From IMG/VR virus record IMGVR_UViG_3300029923_000008, positions 62,001 through 126,000 of that record: a DNA stretch of 64,000 nt; one strand, written 5' to 3'. The DNA comes from a virus. A program made the translations under genes and the position numbers. The notes beneath the pieces were generated by a model. The model worked only from the letters and a program-made list of their open reading frames with translations, was not told the origin of the DNA and did no database searches. Position 1 is the first letter of the stretch. Every line of letters begins with the position of its first letter. Shown here in pieces: positions 48,009 through 56,640 of this stretch.

Positions 48009-50048
48009 TTATAGTTTTGATATATATAAATTCGCTTCTTGATCAACACCTGCAGATGTTACAACTTTAATAATTGATGAGCCAATATATCCTAACGTTT
48101 TAGGAATAATACCTCTTATTTCTGTGTCAGATATATATTCTTGTGAATCTAAATATATATATTTAAGATTACCAGATGGCGCTATACTAATGTAAGCGTC
48201 AGTATAATATTTAGAAAAATTTTGTCCTGATATGGTAATTAATGTTCCTTTTGATGAAGTAGATCCTGTGACATCCATTGGAGTAAAACTTAAAATAGAT
48301 GGAGCTGATGTCGCTTGTATATAAGATTCAAACGGTGAATATGTTATAGAACCATTAGATGTTGTTGCATAAACATTCATTATTTCATTCATACCTGAAG
48401 TTGTTAGTCCAGATGGTACAATTACTTTTAAATGACTATTATCTATTGTAGATGTTACACCATAAGTACCTGGATAAGATGTTCCAAAACTAATAAGTCC
48501 TCCTGATAATAGACTACCATATATATCAATAGAATCACCATATTTTCCAAATATAGGACTTATTTTTGATATTATAGGTTGATTTGTTGTATCAACAGTG
48601 AAACCATTTAATGTATAATTACCGTTTATACTTTCTACTCTAATATCAACATTACCAGTTGGTATTGTGTCATTAGTTGATGTAGAATTTAATATCTGGA
48701 CTGTTAATGCTGTTGGACTATTATATGAAAACCTTGATAATACATTTCCTACATAAACACTCATTGATGGACTGTTTATAAATCCAGTGCCATATACACC
48801 TATTGAATGCTGTCCTCTTTTCATATGTGTAGAACTAAAACTACTTAATGATAAATTTCCAATTGTTAGTAAATTATATGAATATGGTAATGATGATCCG
48901 TATTTGTTAATTACTATAACGCTATTTATACCTGGCGTAACATCAGTTCCTATATAAATCGAACAAGAATTGAAATTTATAGGTGTTGATTTACATATAA
49001 CTCCACTAAATGTAATAGTCAAAGGAACATTTAAATTAGTTCCTGTTAGAATTACTGTATTACCTGGATAAACTGATGGATTTATATTTGTTATAGTTGG
49101 AATTAGAGTACTAGTAGATCCATAAACTGTAAATCCAGATTTTGATATTTCATCAACTCTAATTATTGTATCTCCAATAGGAGTATCATTTGAAATATCT
49201 GCTCTTATATGTCCAGAATCTATAAAAGTTATTTTTGATGATTGAGTAGGACCAATATGAACTAATGTAGTTGAGACATCAAAATTTGCTCCAAATATAT
49301 CTACATATCCACCTTGACTTGCAGATGATGGATAAAAACTTTCAAATAAAGGAATTGTTCCATTGTTAATTATTATGTTTGCAAATAAACTTTGTCCAGG
49401 ATTTATCAATCCAAGATCTGTTTGAAGATATAATTGAGTAAGACCAAGTGTTAATAATGGTACTATAGCAGTTAATTTTGTTGAACTAATAACAGTAGTA
49501 ATTGCATGAGTTACTGGTACAAAAAATAACTCTGTTTTTCCAGGTATGAAATATAATCCTTCTATTGTTATAGTAGAATTTATATCTGCGCTAGTAGGAC
49601 TTATTGTTATTATAGGTTTATTATTTTGTTTAAATACTTTATATTTTGCTGATGGACCTGTCGCTAATGGAGATTTTAATACCACTTCAACTTCATTGTC
49701 ATAATTAGTAAGATCAGGTATTACAACATTTAATTGATTAGGAGAAACTAATGTTGTTACTCCTGTTATTCCGCTAAAAGATGCAACTGTATTTTTAACA
49801 AAATTTATTCCATATATTGTTATCAAATCACCATTATATGCACTTGTAGGATCAAAATCTGAAATAATTGGGGCATTTGAATATCCTTCCAATATATATG
49901 ATGCTTCACTACCATCATCATCTTTTATCCAAAATCCTTTAGTACTTCCACTACTTACTGTTGTATCTTCATATCCAAAATAAATATAACCTTTCTCTGG
50001 AGTTTCAACATCATCTTTAAGTATTTTTTTAATTTTAATATAACTCAT
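48009..50048 (-). CDS. IPT/TIG-domain repeat adhesin, 679 aa
   Basis: After a short N-terminal region (MSYIKIKKILKDDVETPEKG; GFWIKDDDGSEASYI) come about seven Ig-like IPT/TIG domains of 75-90 residues. Each starts with a pattern such as ISDFDPTSAYNGDLITIYGI, ITNINPSVYPGNTVILTGTN or ISKISPIFGKYGDSIDIYGS. No signal peptide, so it is a virion component rather than an exported one. It is very rich in Ser and Thr. Likely a tail-fibre or head-decoration protein that contacts the host. It has a late-type motif and its own terminator. It lies beside the large glycosyltransferase, of which it is a candidate substrate. Confidence 0.86.
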   Translation of the reverse strand: MSYIKIKKILKDDVETPEKGYIYFGYEDTTVSSGSTKGFWIKDDDGSEASYILEGYSNAPIISDFDPTSAYNGDLITIYGINFVKNTVASFSGITGVTTLVSPNQLNVVIPDLTNYDNEVEVVLKSPLATGPSAKYKVFKQNNKPIITISPTSADINSTITIEGLYFIPGKTELFFVPVTHAITTVISSTKLTAIVPLLTLGLTQLYLQTDLGLINPGQSLFANIIINNGTIPLFESFYPSSASQGGYVDIFGANFDVSTTLVHIGPTQSSKITFIDSGHIRADISNDTPIGDTIIRVDEISKSGFTVYGSTSTLIPTITNINPSVYPGNTVILTGTNLNVPLTITFSGVICKSTPINFNSCSIYIGTDVTPGINSVIVINKYGSSLPYSYNLLTIGNLSLSSFSSTHMKRGQHSIGVYGTGFINSPSMSVYVGNVLSRFSYNSPTALTVQILNSTSTNDTIPTGNVDIRVESINGNYTLNGFTVDTTNQPIISKISPIFGKYGDSIDIYGSLLSGGLISFGTSYPGTYGVTSTIDNSHLKVIVPSGLTTSGMNEIMNVYATTSNGSITYSPFESYIQATSAPSILSFTPMDVTGSTSSKGTLITISGQNFSKYYTDAYISIAPSGNLKYIYLDSQEYISDTEIRGIIPKTLGYIGSSIIKVVTSAGVDQEANLYISKL

Positions 50049-50069
50049 ATATAACGATTTTTCTTTTCG

Positions 50070-50083
50070 TTATATATAAATTT
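50070..50083 (-). promoter_or_regulatory. Putative phage late promoter, AAATTTATATATAA
   Basis: The late-type motif lies 22 bases before the ATG at 50048, abutting the stop of the upstream glycosyltransferase gene. Confidence 0.5.
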
Positions 50084-52549
50084 TTAAATTCCATATTGTA
50101 TTTCTAATATTTTATTTTTTTCATAAAATACTATATTCAACTTATTTGTATCTTCAGCTAAATTTATTTTTGGTATGCACCAAATCACACTATTTTTATT
50201 TAATGATGTTTCAGATAAAGTATAATATATTTTGTTTGATTTTAAATCTTTAATATCAATATTTAATGCTTGCATATCTTCTCCATTATAATATAACATC
50301 AATTTATTTTCATTTTTATCATACGTTATATTTATATTGTTTTTATCTAAGTTATATTTAACATCATATTTTTTAAAATCAAATTTCTTTGGATTTTCAA
50401 TTAATTTTGACTCTATTATTCTATCAGTTATCATTTCTGGTGTTATGCTAGTAGAGCATTCAAATTGCTTATCAGTATTTTTATTTATCGGACACCAATT
50501 CCAATCTCCTGGATCAAATTTGTGTGTATTAAAACATCCATTACACACTTTAAAATTATGTATGTTTATGTTATTAGTTTTAAATTCGCAAAAAGGTTTA
50601 GAAAACCCTGACATCATTACTACTTGCTTACCAACAGCCCATGCCAACCAACTTAATCCTGATCCAATACCAATATAAAATTCAGACCATTTTAATTCAT
50701 TGATTCTGTGTTCAATAGGAAAATTTCCAGTTCTATCTATTATATTTTTAAGATTGGTTGGTTGTTTACTTATTACCATAACTTTATATCCTTGTGTATT
50801 AAACCAATCAACTAAAATTTGCCAGCCTTTATTGCTATCTTTGCAAGGATAATGCCAGTGCTTAGAGTTAGCTGTTGAGAATTGACCAATGCAAACATAT
50901 TTCTCTTTGATTGGTCTAATTCCTTCAGGAATTTCAATTTTTGGTATAATTTCTTCGTATTCTAATCCAAGTATATCACTTGCTGTTTTTTGCAAAGGAA
51001 TAGTTTTATAATCAATAGGATTTCTATTGTTGTCATATGGAGAATACCAACCTATTTTATATTTTGCATACAAATTTTCAGTGTTTTCTTGTCCTGGTTC
51101 AACAAAAGTTATTTCTGAATATTGATTTATGAACCAACTATTCCAAAATGTTGAGCACTGAACTTTACAATTATGCTTTTTTCTAAATTCTTCAATATAT
51201 GGAAACCATGCCAATGTATCTCCTATTGATTTGCTTTCTAATGTTATCAATACATTTTTATTAGTTAAATCAAAATCATGAGTAATTACTAATTTATTAT
51301 TTTTAAATATGTTAATTTTGTATTCTTTATAACATTCATAATTAGTACGACACCAATTATTGTTGTTTAACATTTTTTTGTATATAATTTCATTTGTATT
51401 TTTATCTAATATTTCAACATAAAATTCAGATGGAGAATCACCAACAATTTCTACCTTTGCTCCTTTAATGAAATCAATATTATAATCATATTGTGGTTCT
51501 ACTATTCTTTGAGTTGTTTTATTTATATAAAGAGTATTATTATACTCTTTTAATAATATATCTTGAAATGTTATATTATCATCTAATCTTTTTATATTGA
51601 AATTATCTAATATTCTTTTAGAATCTTTATCAACATTCATTGTCAAATATTTAATGTTTTTATATAAATCATATGTATCTAAATATGTATTAAGATTGTT
51701 TAAATAAACAGGCAAATCATACGATGTTGCTTCTTTGATAGCTAATGGATTAAGTTCTAGTAAAGATGAATGAATTAGTAAATCAGATGCTTGATAAAAT
51801 AAATCAACATCACTTCTTTCTCCATGAATTATACAATTGGCTGGTTTTTTATTTAATAATGGACTCCAATAATCAGAAAAATTCTCTGCTTGATTGCCTA
51901 CAAAATGAAATTGTATTTTATAATCTATCAATTTTTCTGCTATATCAAAAACATATCCTTGATTTTTTCCTGATGTAAATAATCCAACATTCAAAACATG
52001 AAAATACTCAGGATCAAATTTCAATACATCAATTGCTAATCCGTTATTACATGCTAATTTTTCTACTGGATATTCAACAACAGAAGATGGTATGTCAAAT
52101 TTACTATATTGTAGTTGTGAATATTTAGATACAAATAAAAACTTATCTGGAAAGTATATTTTTTTATTAATATCAAAAGTTGAAGTGTGAGTTGTTTCTA
52201 TTATTTTATATGGTCTATCATCTCTATATAACCAACTCACATGATCATTTCTCATTCCAAAAATAAATAATTCTGGTATTTCTTCCATATGAACAATATC
52301 AGGATTAATAGTATTAATTATTTCTTGAAAAAAATCACGTTTTGTTTCATCTTCCATTCCTCCAAGTGAAATGAATTTATCTCCTAATAATTCAATCAGT
52401 CTATTCCTTTGTACTACAAAACTCCAAGAGATTTGTCTATATTCAATTACATAGACATCATTTGTATTTATTAAAGATTCTACTCTTTTTAATGACACAG
52501 AAGGAAGTCCGCCAGTACTGGCATGTGGCAAAATTATCAATATTTTCAT
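50084..52549 (-). CDS. Two-module glycosyltransferase: GT4-like + BAHT (TibC/Aah-type) heptosyltransferase, 821 aa
   Basis: Residues 1-340 are a GT-B module of GT4 type (VLNVGLFTSGKNQGYVFDIA; FHFVGNQAENF; SSLLELNPLAIKEATSYDLP). A beta region follows. From about 430 on it matches bacterial autotransporter heptosyltransferases: SIGDTLAWFPYIEEFRKKHN, KYVCIGQFSTANSKHWHYPC, then FYIGIGSGLSWLAWAVGKQV (about 625-645) and CNGC-x12-WNWCP-x12-FEC, four Cys near residues 666, 669, 684 and 697. In TibC four such cysteines hold iron. TibC and Aah attach heptose to many Ser residues of beta-helical adhesins. The usual partner autotransporter is absent; an IPT/TIG adhesin lies immediately downstream. The fusion to a GT4 module suggests a two-sugar reaction. 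Confidence 0.86.
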   Translation of the reverse strand: MKILIILPHASTGGLPSVSLKRVESLINTNDVYVIEYRQISWSFVVQRNRLIELLGDKFISLGGMEDETKRDFFQEIINTINPDIVHMEEIPELFIFGMRNDHVSWLYRDDRPYKIIETTHTSTFDINKKIYFPDKFLFVSKYSQLQYSKFDIPSSVVEYPVEKLACNNGLAIDVLKFDPEYFHVLNVGLFTSGKNQGYVFDIAEKLIDYKIQFHFVGNQAENFSDYWSPLLNKKPANCIIHGERSDVDLFYQASDLLIHSSLLELNPLAIKEATSYDLPVYLNNLNTYLDTYDLYKNIKYLTMNVDKDSKRILDNFNIKRLDDNITFQDILLKEYNNTLYINKTTQRIVEPQYDYNIDFIKGAKVEIVGDSPSEFYVEILDKNTNEIIYKKMLNNNNWCRTNYECYKEYKINIFKNNKLVITHDFDLTNKNVLITLESKSIGDTLAWFPYIEEFRKKHNCKVQCSTFWNSWFINQYSEITFVEPGQENTENLYAKYKIGWYSPYDNNRNPIDYKTIPLQKTASDILGLEYEEIIPKIEIPEGIRPIKEKYVCIGQFSTANSKHWHYPCKDSNKGWQILVDWFNTQGYKVMVISKQPTNLKNIIDRTGNFPIEHRINELKWSEFYIGIGSGLSWLAWAVGKQVVMMSGFSKPFCEFKTNNINIHNFKVCNGCFNTHKFDPGDWNWCPINKNTDKQFECSTSITPEMITDRIIESKLIENPKKFDFKKYDVKYNLDKNNINITYDKNENKLMLYYNGEDMQALNIDIKDLKSNKIYYTLSETSLNKNSVIWCIPKINLAEDTNKLNIVFYEKNKILEIQYGI

Positions 52550-52610
52550 TATAAATTATTTATTTTTATTTTTTATTCTAACTTTTATGATAAGTTTATA
52601 ATTTTAACAA

Positions 52611-52644
52611 AAAAAAGCATCATTGAAAATCAATGATGCTTTTT
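52611..52644 (-). terminator. Rho-independent terminator
   Basis: The stem AAAAGCATCATTG and its complement with a U-run lies 16 bases after the NAD synthetase stop. Confidence 0.87.
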
Positions 52645-52659
52645 ATTAAAAATAATAAA

Positions 52660-54432
52660 TTAATCTAAAGATACTGTATTAATTGGTGTATATTTATTAA
52701 TTAATGTTTCACGATTACTAAATCCTCTGCTCCTTGGACTCATGATAACAATTGGAGAACTTTGAGCAGCTTTATATACTGATATTTTCATTTTACTAAC
52801 TGCAAAATTAACTTGCTCATCCCATTGTTTAATATCATATTTATAAACTTCCTCCATTTTAGGAAAATAGTCAATATTCAATGAATGATTTTTATAATTC
52901 AAAATTAAATCATCTCTTGTCATTCTATCACGAATTAAAGATGCACATATTCCACTTTGTACCCAATAATCAATTGGATCTTCATTTGCATCAGGTAATT
53001 CTGCGGCAGGTTTAAATTTTCCATTATATAAATCAAAAGGCACAATTTCATCTTTATATAATTCAGTGTTAATATAATCTGATAATTCATACAATTCAAC
53101 TTTTGTTAAATCTCCAATTATAGCATGAACACCAATTGAACCAATATCATGGAAGGATGCCCAACCCAAAACGATCTCAGTATGATTACCTGTTGAAACA
53201 ATGCCACTTTTAAATCTGTGAGTATCTTCTAATCCTAGTACAGTTCTTAACACTGCATGTATTGATGCTTTACCTGTATCACTTAATTCAGGAGCATCAC
53301 TCATATGAATTTTATCAACTTCTAATATTTCATTGACAGTAGATTGAATTGGTTGCCAATAGGTAGTAGTTCCTAATTTTTCATCTAATTGAGTCACATA
53401 ATCTCTTGATTTAGTATTCAATGATGATGGATTTGAAATAAATATGGTATGTTCTTTACCCATAGCTTTATAAACTAATGCTGCTACAATAGATGAATCA
53501 AGTCCTCCTGATACATGAACTTGAGCATTTTTAATTCCTGACAATTTGAAGAATTCTTTTTGCTCAAATAGAATAGCATCAGTTATTTCTTTATATTTAC
53601 TATCATCACTTCCTATAATTGGATCACAATCTGATATTTTGAAATTTGAATTTGCATCTTCAAATTTAGGTAGTTCTTTAATTAATCTTCCATAACTATT
53701 ATAAACAAGAGATCCACCATCATAAATTATAATATTTTTAACGATGTCACCACAACCAACTGAATTTACAGAAACAACAGGAACCATATTATTTTTAGCT
53801 ATTTTAGAAAAAAGATTTTTTCTAATTTTTTGCTTTCCATAATAAAAATATGATTGATTTGGAATAATCAAAATTTCTGCTCCCATGTTAACCATTTCTT
53901 GAGGAATATCTCTGTGATGATTCATAAACCATGCATCTTCACATATTGGAGTTCCAATTATAGTTTTACCTACATTTGGTAAATAAACTTCAAAAACTTT
54001 AGTTTCAGTTCCTTCTGTGAAATATTTTCTATCTTCGTGATGATCTGTATCAGCTAATAATTGTTTATCATATGTACGAATACCATTATTATCAATAACA
54101 GCTACTGAATTTTTTAATACTGGAAATCCATTTCTGTTATTACCGTGAGATGAAACAAATCCTATCACGATAATTCCTGACATATTCAATTCTTTTCTAT
54201 ATCTTTCTATATCTTTCAATTTTGTTATTTGATCACGAATGAAATCTTCTCGATCCCAAAGAGAACCACAACAATATCCACTAATTGAAGTTTCTGGAAA
54301 CACTGATATGTCTACATAAGAGTCATAGCTATGATCTAATTTTAAACATTGTAGTATTTTTCTAGTATTACCAATTAAATCTCCTGTTACAGTATTGATT
54401 TGATGTACTGAAATATTTGCATTTTCAATCAT
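52660..54432 (-). CDS. nadE: Glutamine-dependent NAD+ synthetase, 590 aa
   Basis: Residues 1-280 are a nitrilase-type glutaminase (FPETSISGYCCG with Glu near 46; a Lys in the middle; GTPICEDAWFM with the nucleophile Cys near 162). Residues 290-590 are the NadE ATP-pyrophosphatase domain with VHVSGGLDSSIVAALV (P-loop SGGLDSS, about 307-322), STGNHTEIVLGWASFHDIGS and PAAELPDANEDP. It amidates nicotinic-acid adenine dinucleotide to NAD+ using glutamine and ATP. It is complete, with its own early-type promoter and terminator. In phage, it may keep NAD+ up during infection or against NAD-depleting defence; that is inference. Confidence 0.95.
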   Translation of the reverse strand: MIENANISVHQINTVTGDLIGNTRKILQCLKLDHSYDSYVDISVFPETSISGYCCGSLWDREDFIRDQITKLKDIERYRKELNMSGIIVIGFVSSHGNNRNGFPVLKNSVAVIDNNGIRTYDKQLLADTDHHEDRKYFTEGTETKVFEVYLPNVGKTIIGTPICEDAWFMNHHRDIPQEMVNMGAEILIIPNQSYFYYGKQKIRKNLFSKIAKNNMVPVVSVNSVGCGDIVKNIIIYDGGSLVYNSYGRLIKELPKFEDANSNFKISDCDPIIGSDDSKYKEITDAILFEQKEFFKLSGIKNAQVHVSGGLDSSIVAALVYKAMGKEHTIFISNPSSLNTKSRDYVTQLDEKLGTTTYWQPIQSTVNEILEVDKIHMSDAPELSDTGKASIHAVLRTVLGLEDTHRFKSGIVSTGNHTEIVLGWASFHDIGSIGVHAIIGDLTKVELYELSDYINTELYKDEIVPFDLYNGKFKPAAELPDANEDPIDYWVQSGICASLIRDRMTRDDLILNYKNHSLNIDYFPKMEEVYKYDIKQWDEQVNFAVSKMKISVYKAAQSSPIVIMSPRSRGFSNRETLINKYTPINTVSLD

Positions 54433-54459
54433 AATTTGTAAATGTTTTTAATTTGACTA

Positions 54460-54467
54460 CAAAAATA
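54460..54467 (-). promoter_or_regulatory. Bacteroidota-type -7 element TATTTTTG (nadE)
   Basis: The minus strand reads TATTTTTG, matching TAnnTTTG, 28 bases before the nadE ATG. Confidence 0.6.
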
Positions 54468-54515
54468 CATATAATAATTGACATATACAAAATAAATTTA
54501 TAATATTTATAAGTA

Positions 54516-56639
54516 TTAGGATACGGTCCAACCTTTATTTGTTGCAATAGTTTTATCACAAGTAGAAAATCCTAAACAACCTGTAATTTTTATTGCTTTA
54601 CCAGATAATGTTGGTAAGTCTCCAAATAATGTATTTAAGGCTATCGCATCTAAATTACAATAAGAAACATCAACTTGAGGAGAAGAACCAGTGAATGTAC
54701 TACCAGTATTAGTTAGCCTTATGCTTGTAACTTGATTTGGAATTCCTGAAGTCCCAGCAATCGTAATCGAAGAAATTTTAGAATCTAAAATCATTTCACC
54801 ATTAACATATTCAGTAGAAAGAAATGCCCCATTGAAATTACATTGAGAAGTTAAGCTACCTATATATTCAAAGCCAGGGTTATTCGGTAAATTAGGACAG
54901 CCAGAAAACATATTACTAGCGTCAATTATATTTCCGAATGCTAATGGCAAAACAATTGATTGTAATCTTAGCATGTTAGACGCAAAACCCCCAATATTAC
55001 TCACGACACCCCATGAAGACGGTAGTACTAATGAAGAAATAGAAGAATGTGAAAACATAACTGAAATACTAGTAACTAGATCCCAAGATGTTGGTAATTC
55101 TATTTTTGTTAAAGAACTACAATACCAAAACATAGTACTAAGATTTGTAACTTTTCCCCAAGACGATGGCAATATTATTGATGATAAACTATTACACACG
55201 TAAAACATTTGACTCGCATCCGTAACGTTACCCCATGTTGGTGGAAATGTTACAGAAACTAAAGAAGAACACCCATAAGTGATACCATTTGCGTTTGTAA
55301 CATTTCCCCAATCTGGGAAAGCAATTGAAGATAAAGATGTACAACTTTGAAACATATTTTGAACTGTTGTTAGGCTTCCAAAAGATGGTGGAAAAATTAT
55401 TGACACTAAAGAGGTACATCCATAAAACATTAAAGTAGCGATAGTTACGTTTGTAAATGATGTTGGAAATTTTATTGACACTAAAGATGTACATCCATAA
55501 AACATATATGCTATAGTATTAAGGTTTCCCCAAGATGTTGGAAAGCTTACATTCTGTAAAGAAGCACAGTTATAAAATAAATAACTAGCATTTGTCACAC
55601 TTCCCCATTCAGGTAGGTATACTGACACTAAAGAATTACACGCAAAGAACATATAAGTAATAGTATTTACACTTCCCCAAGATGACGGAAATCTTATGCT
55701 TTTTAATTTTGGGCATAAGGCAAACATATTACTAGTTGTTATTACTTTACCCCAAGATAATGGTAATATAATTGAAGATATATAAGGGCAAACGTAAAAC
55801 ATATAACTTGTATTCGTAACATTACCCCAATAAGAAAAATTTACGTCAATTAAAATATCACAGCGTGAAAACATATATGTGCAGGTTGTAACTAAATTAA
55901 AACTAGATGGTAATGTAATTGATTGTAATTTTGCGCAATTTTGAAACATATAACTGGTGTTTTTATTTGCACCCCATGATACTGGCATAACTATTGATTT
56001 CAACTTAGTACAATTATTAAACATGTAACTTGAATCTGTAATTAAATTAAAATCTAATGGTAATACTATTGATATCACTCCACTATTATTAAGCATAGAA
56101 CTTGAATTTATTGATAGACCTGTAGAATTTAACGGAAAGATTACACTTTCCAAAAAAGGAAGAGAGAATAAAGAATAGTTACTATAAAACATACTATTAT
56201 AAGTTGTTAAATAAATAGCATTCATAATATTCGCATATAAAATTTTTTGTATTTGAGTAGATTTAGTAAGTGTATGAGCTTTTATGGCAAACGTACTAAG
56301 ATTCCCAATTACACTACGAATACTAATCACAAATGTTGTATACCCGAGAGAACAAGGTTGCCCAGTACCAATTACATACTTATGCTGATAATTTGTTCCG
56401 CTAATATTATTAGTTGTTACGATTCCATCACCCCAATCAATAGTATATACTGACCCAGTTGATGTTATAACGTTAAAACAATATGCGATACAATCATCAG
56501 CTACAAGCAATTTAATCTCATTTATACTAGTATCTGAAATATCTATCCAATCTGGTTGTGGGGTCCATGGTATTATCGGTGTTATTACTGGTGATGATGA
56601 TATTGATGTTTGACTTGGTAATCTTATTATTCCTGACAT
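54516..56639 (-). CDS. BspA-type leucine-rich-repeat adhesin, 707 aa
   Basis: An N-terminal region of about 130 residues contains a PKD-like strand (VYTIDWGDGIVTTNNISG). It is followed by about 18 repeats of about 23 residues of the form YMFYGCTSLVSIKFPTSF, with SWGxVTxxSYMF connectors, the BspA/DUF285 leucine-rich repeat. The C-terminus has LDLSxCNL-like repeats (VDVSYCNLDAIALNTLFG). Cys in each repeat is notable for a phage fibre. There is no signal peptide. The codons are visibly richer in G and C than in surrounding genes. It is one base from the upstream fibre gene, so in the same operon. A receptor-binding role is likely. Confidence 0.86.
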   Translation of the reverse strand: MSGIIRLPSQTSISSSPVITPIIPWTPQPDWIDISDTSINEIKLLVADDCIAYCFNVITSTGSVYTIDWGDGIVTTNNISGTNYQHKYVIGTGQPCSLGYTTFVISIRSVIGNLSTFAIKAHTLTKSTQIQKILYANIMNAIYLTTYNSMFYSNYSLFSLPFLESVIFPLNSTGLSINSSSMLNNSGVISIVLPLDFNLITDSSYMFNNCTKLKSIVMPVSWGANKNTSYMFQNCAKLQSITLPSSFNLVTTCTYMFSRCDILIDVNFSYWGNVTNTSYMFYVCPYISSIILPLSWGKVITTSNMFALCPKLKSIRFPSSWGSVNTITYMFFACNSLVSVYLPEWGSVTNASYLFYNCASLQNVSFPTSWGNLNTIAYMFYGCTSLVSIKFPTSFTNVTIATLMFYGCTSLVSIIFPPSFGSLTTVQNMFQSCTSLSSIAFPDWGNVTNANGITYGCSSLVSVTFPPTWGNVTDASQMFYVCNSLSSIILPSSWGKVTNLSTMFWYCSSLTKIELPTSWDLVTSISVMFSHSSISSLVLPSSWGVVSNIGGFASNMLRLQSIVLPLAFGNIIDASNMFSGCPNLPNNPGFEYIGSLTSQCNFNGAFLSTEYVNGEMILDSKISSITIAGTSGIPNQVTSIRLTNTGSTFTGSSPQVDVSYCNLDAIALNTLFGDLPTLSGKAIKITGCLGFSTCDKTIATNKGWTVS

Positions 56640-56640
56640 A

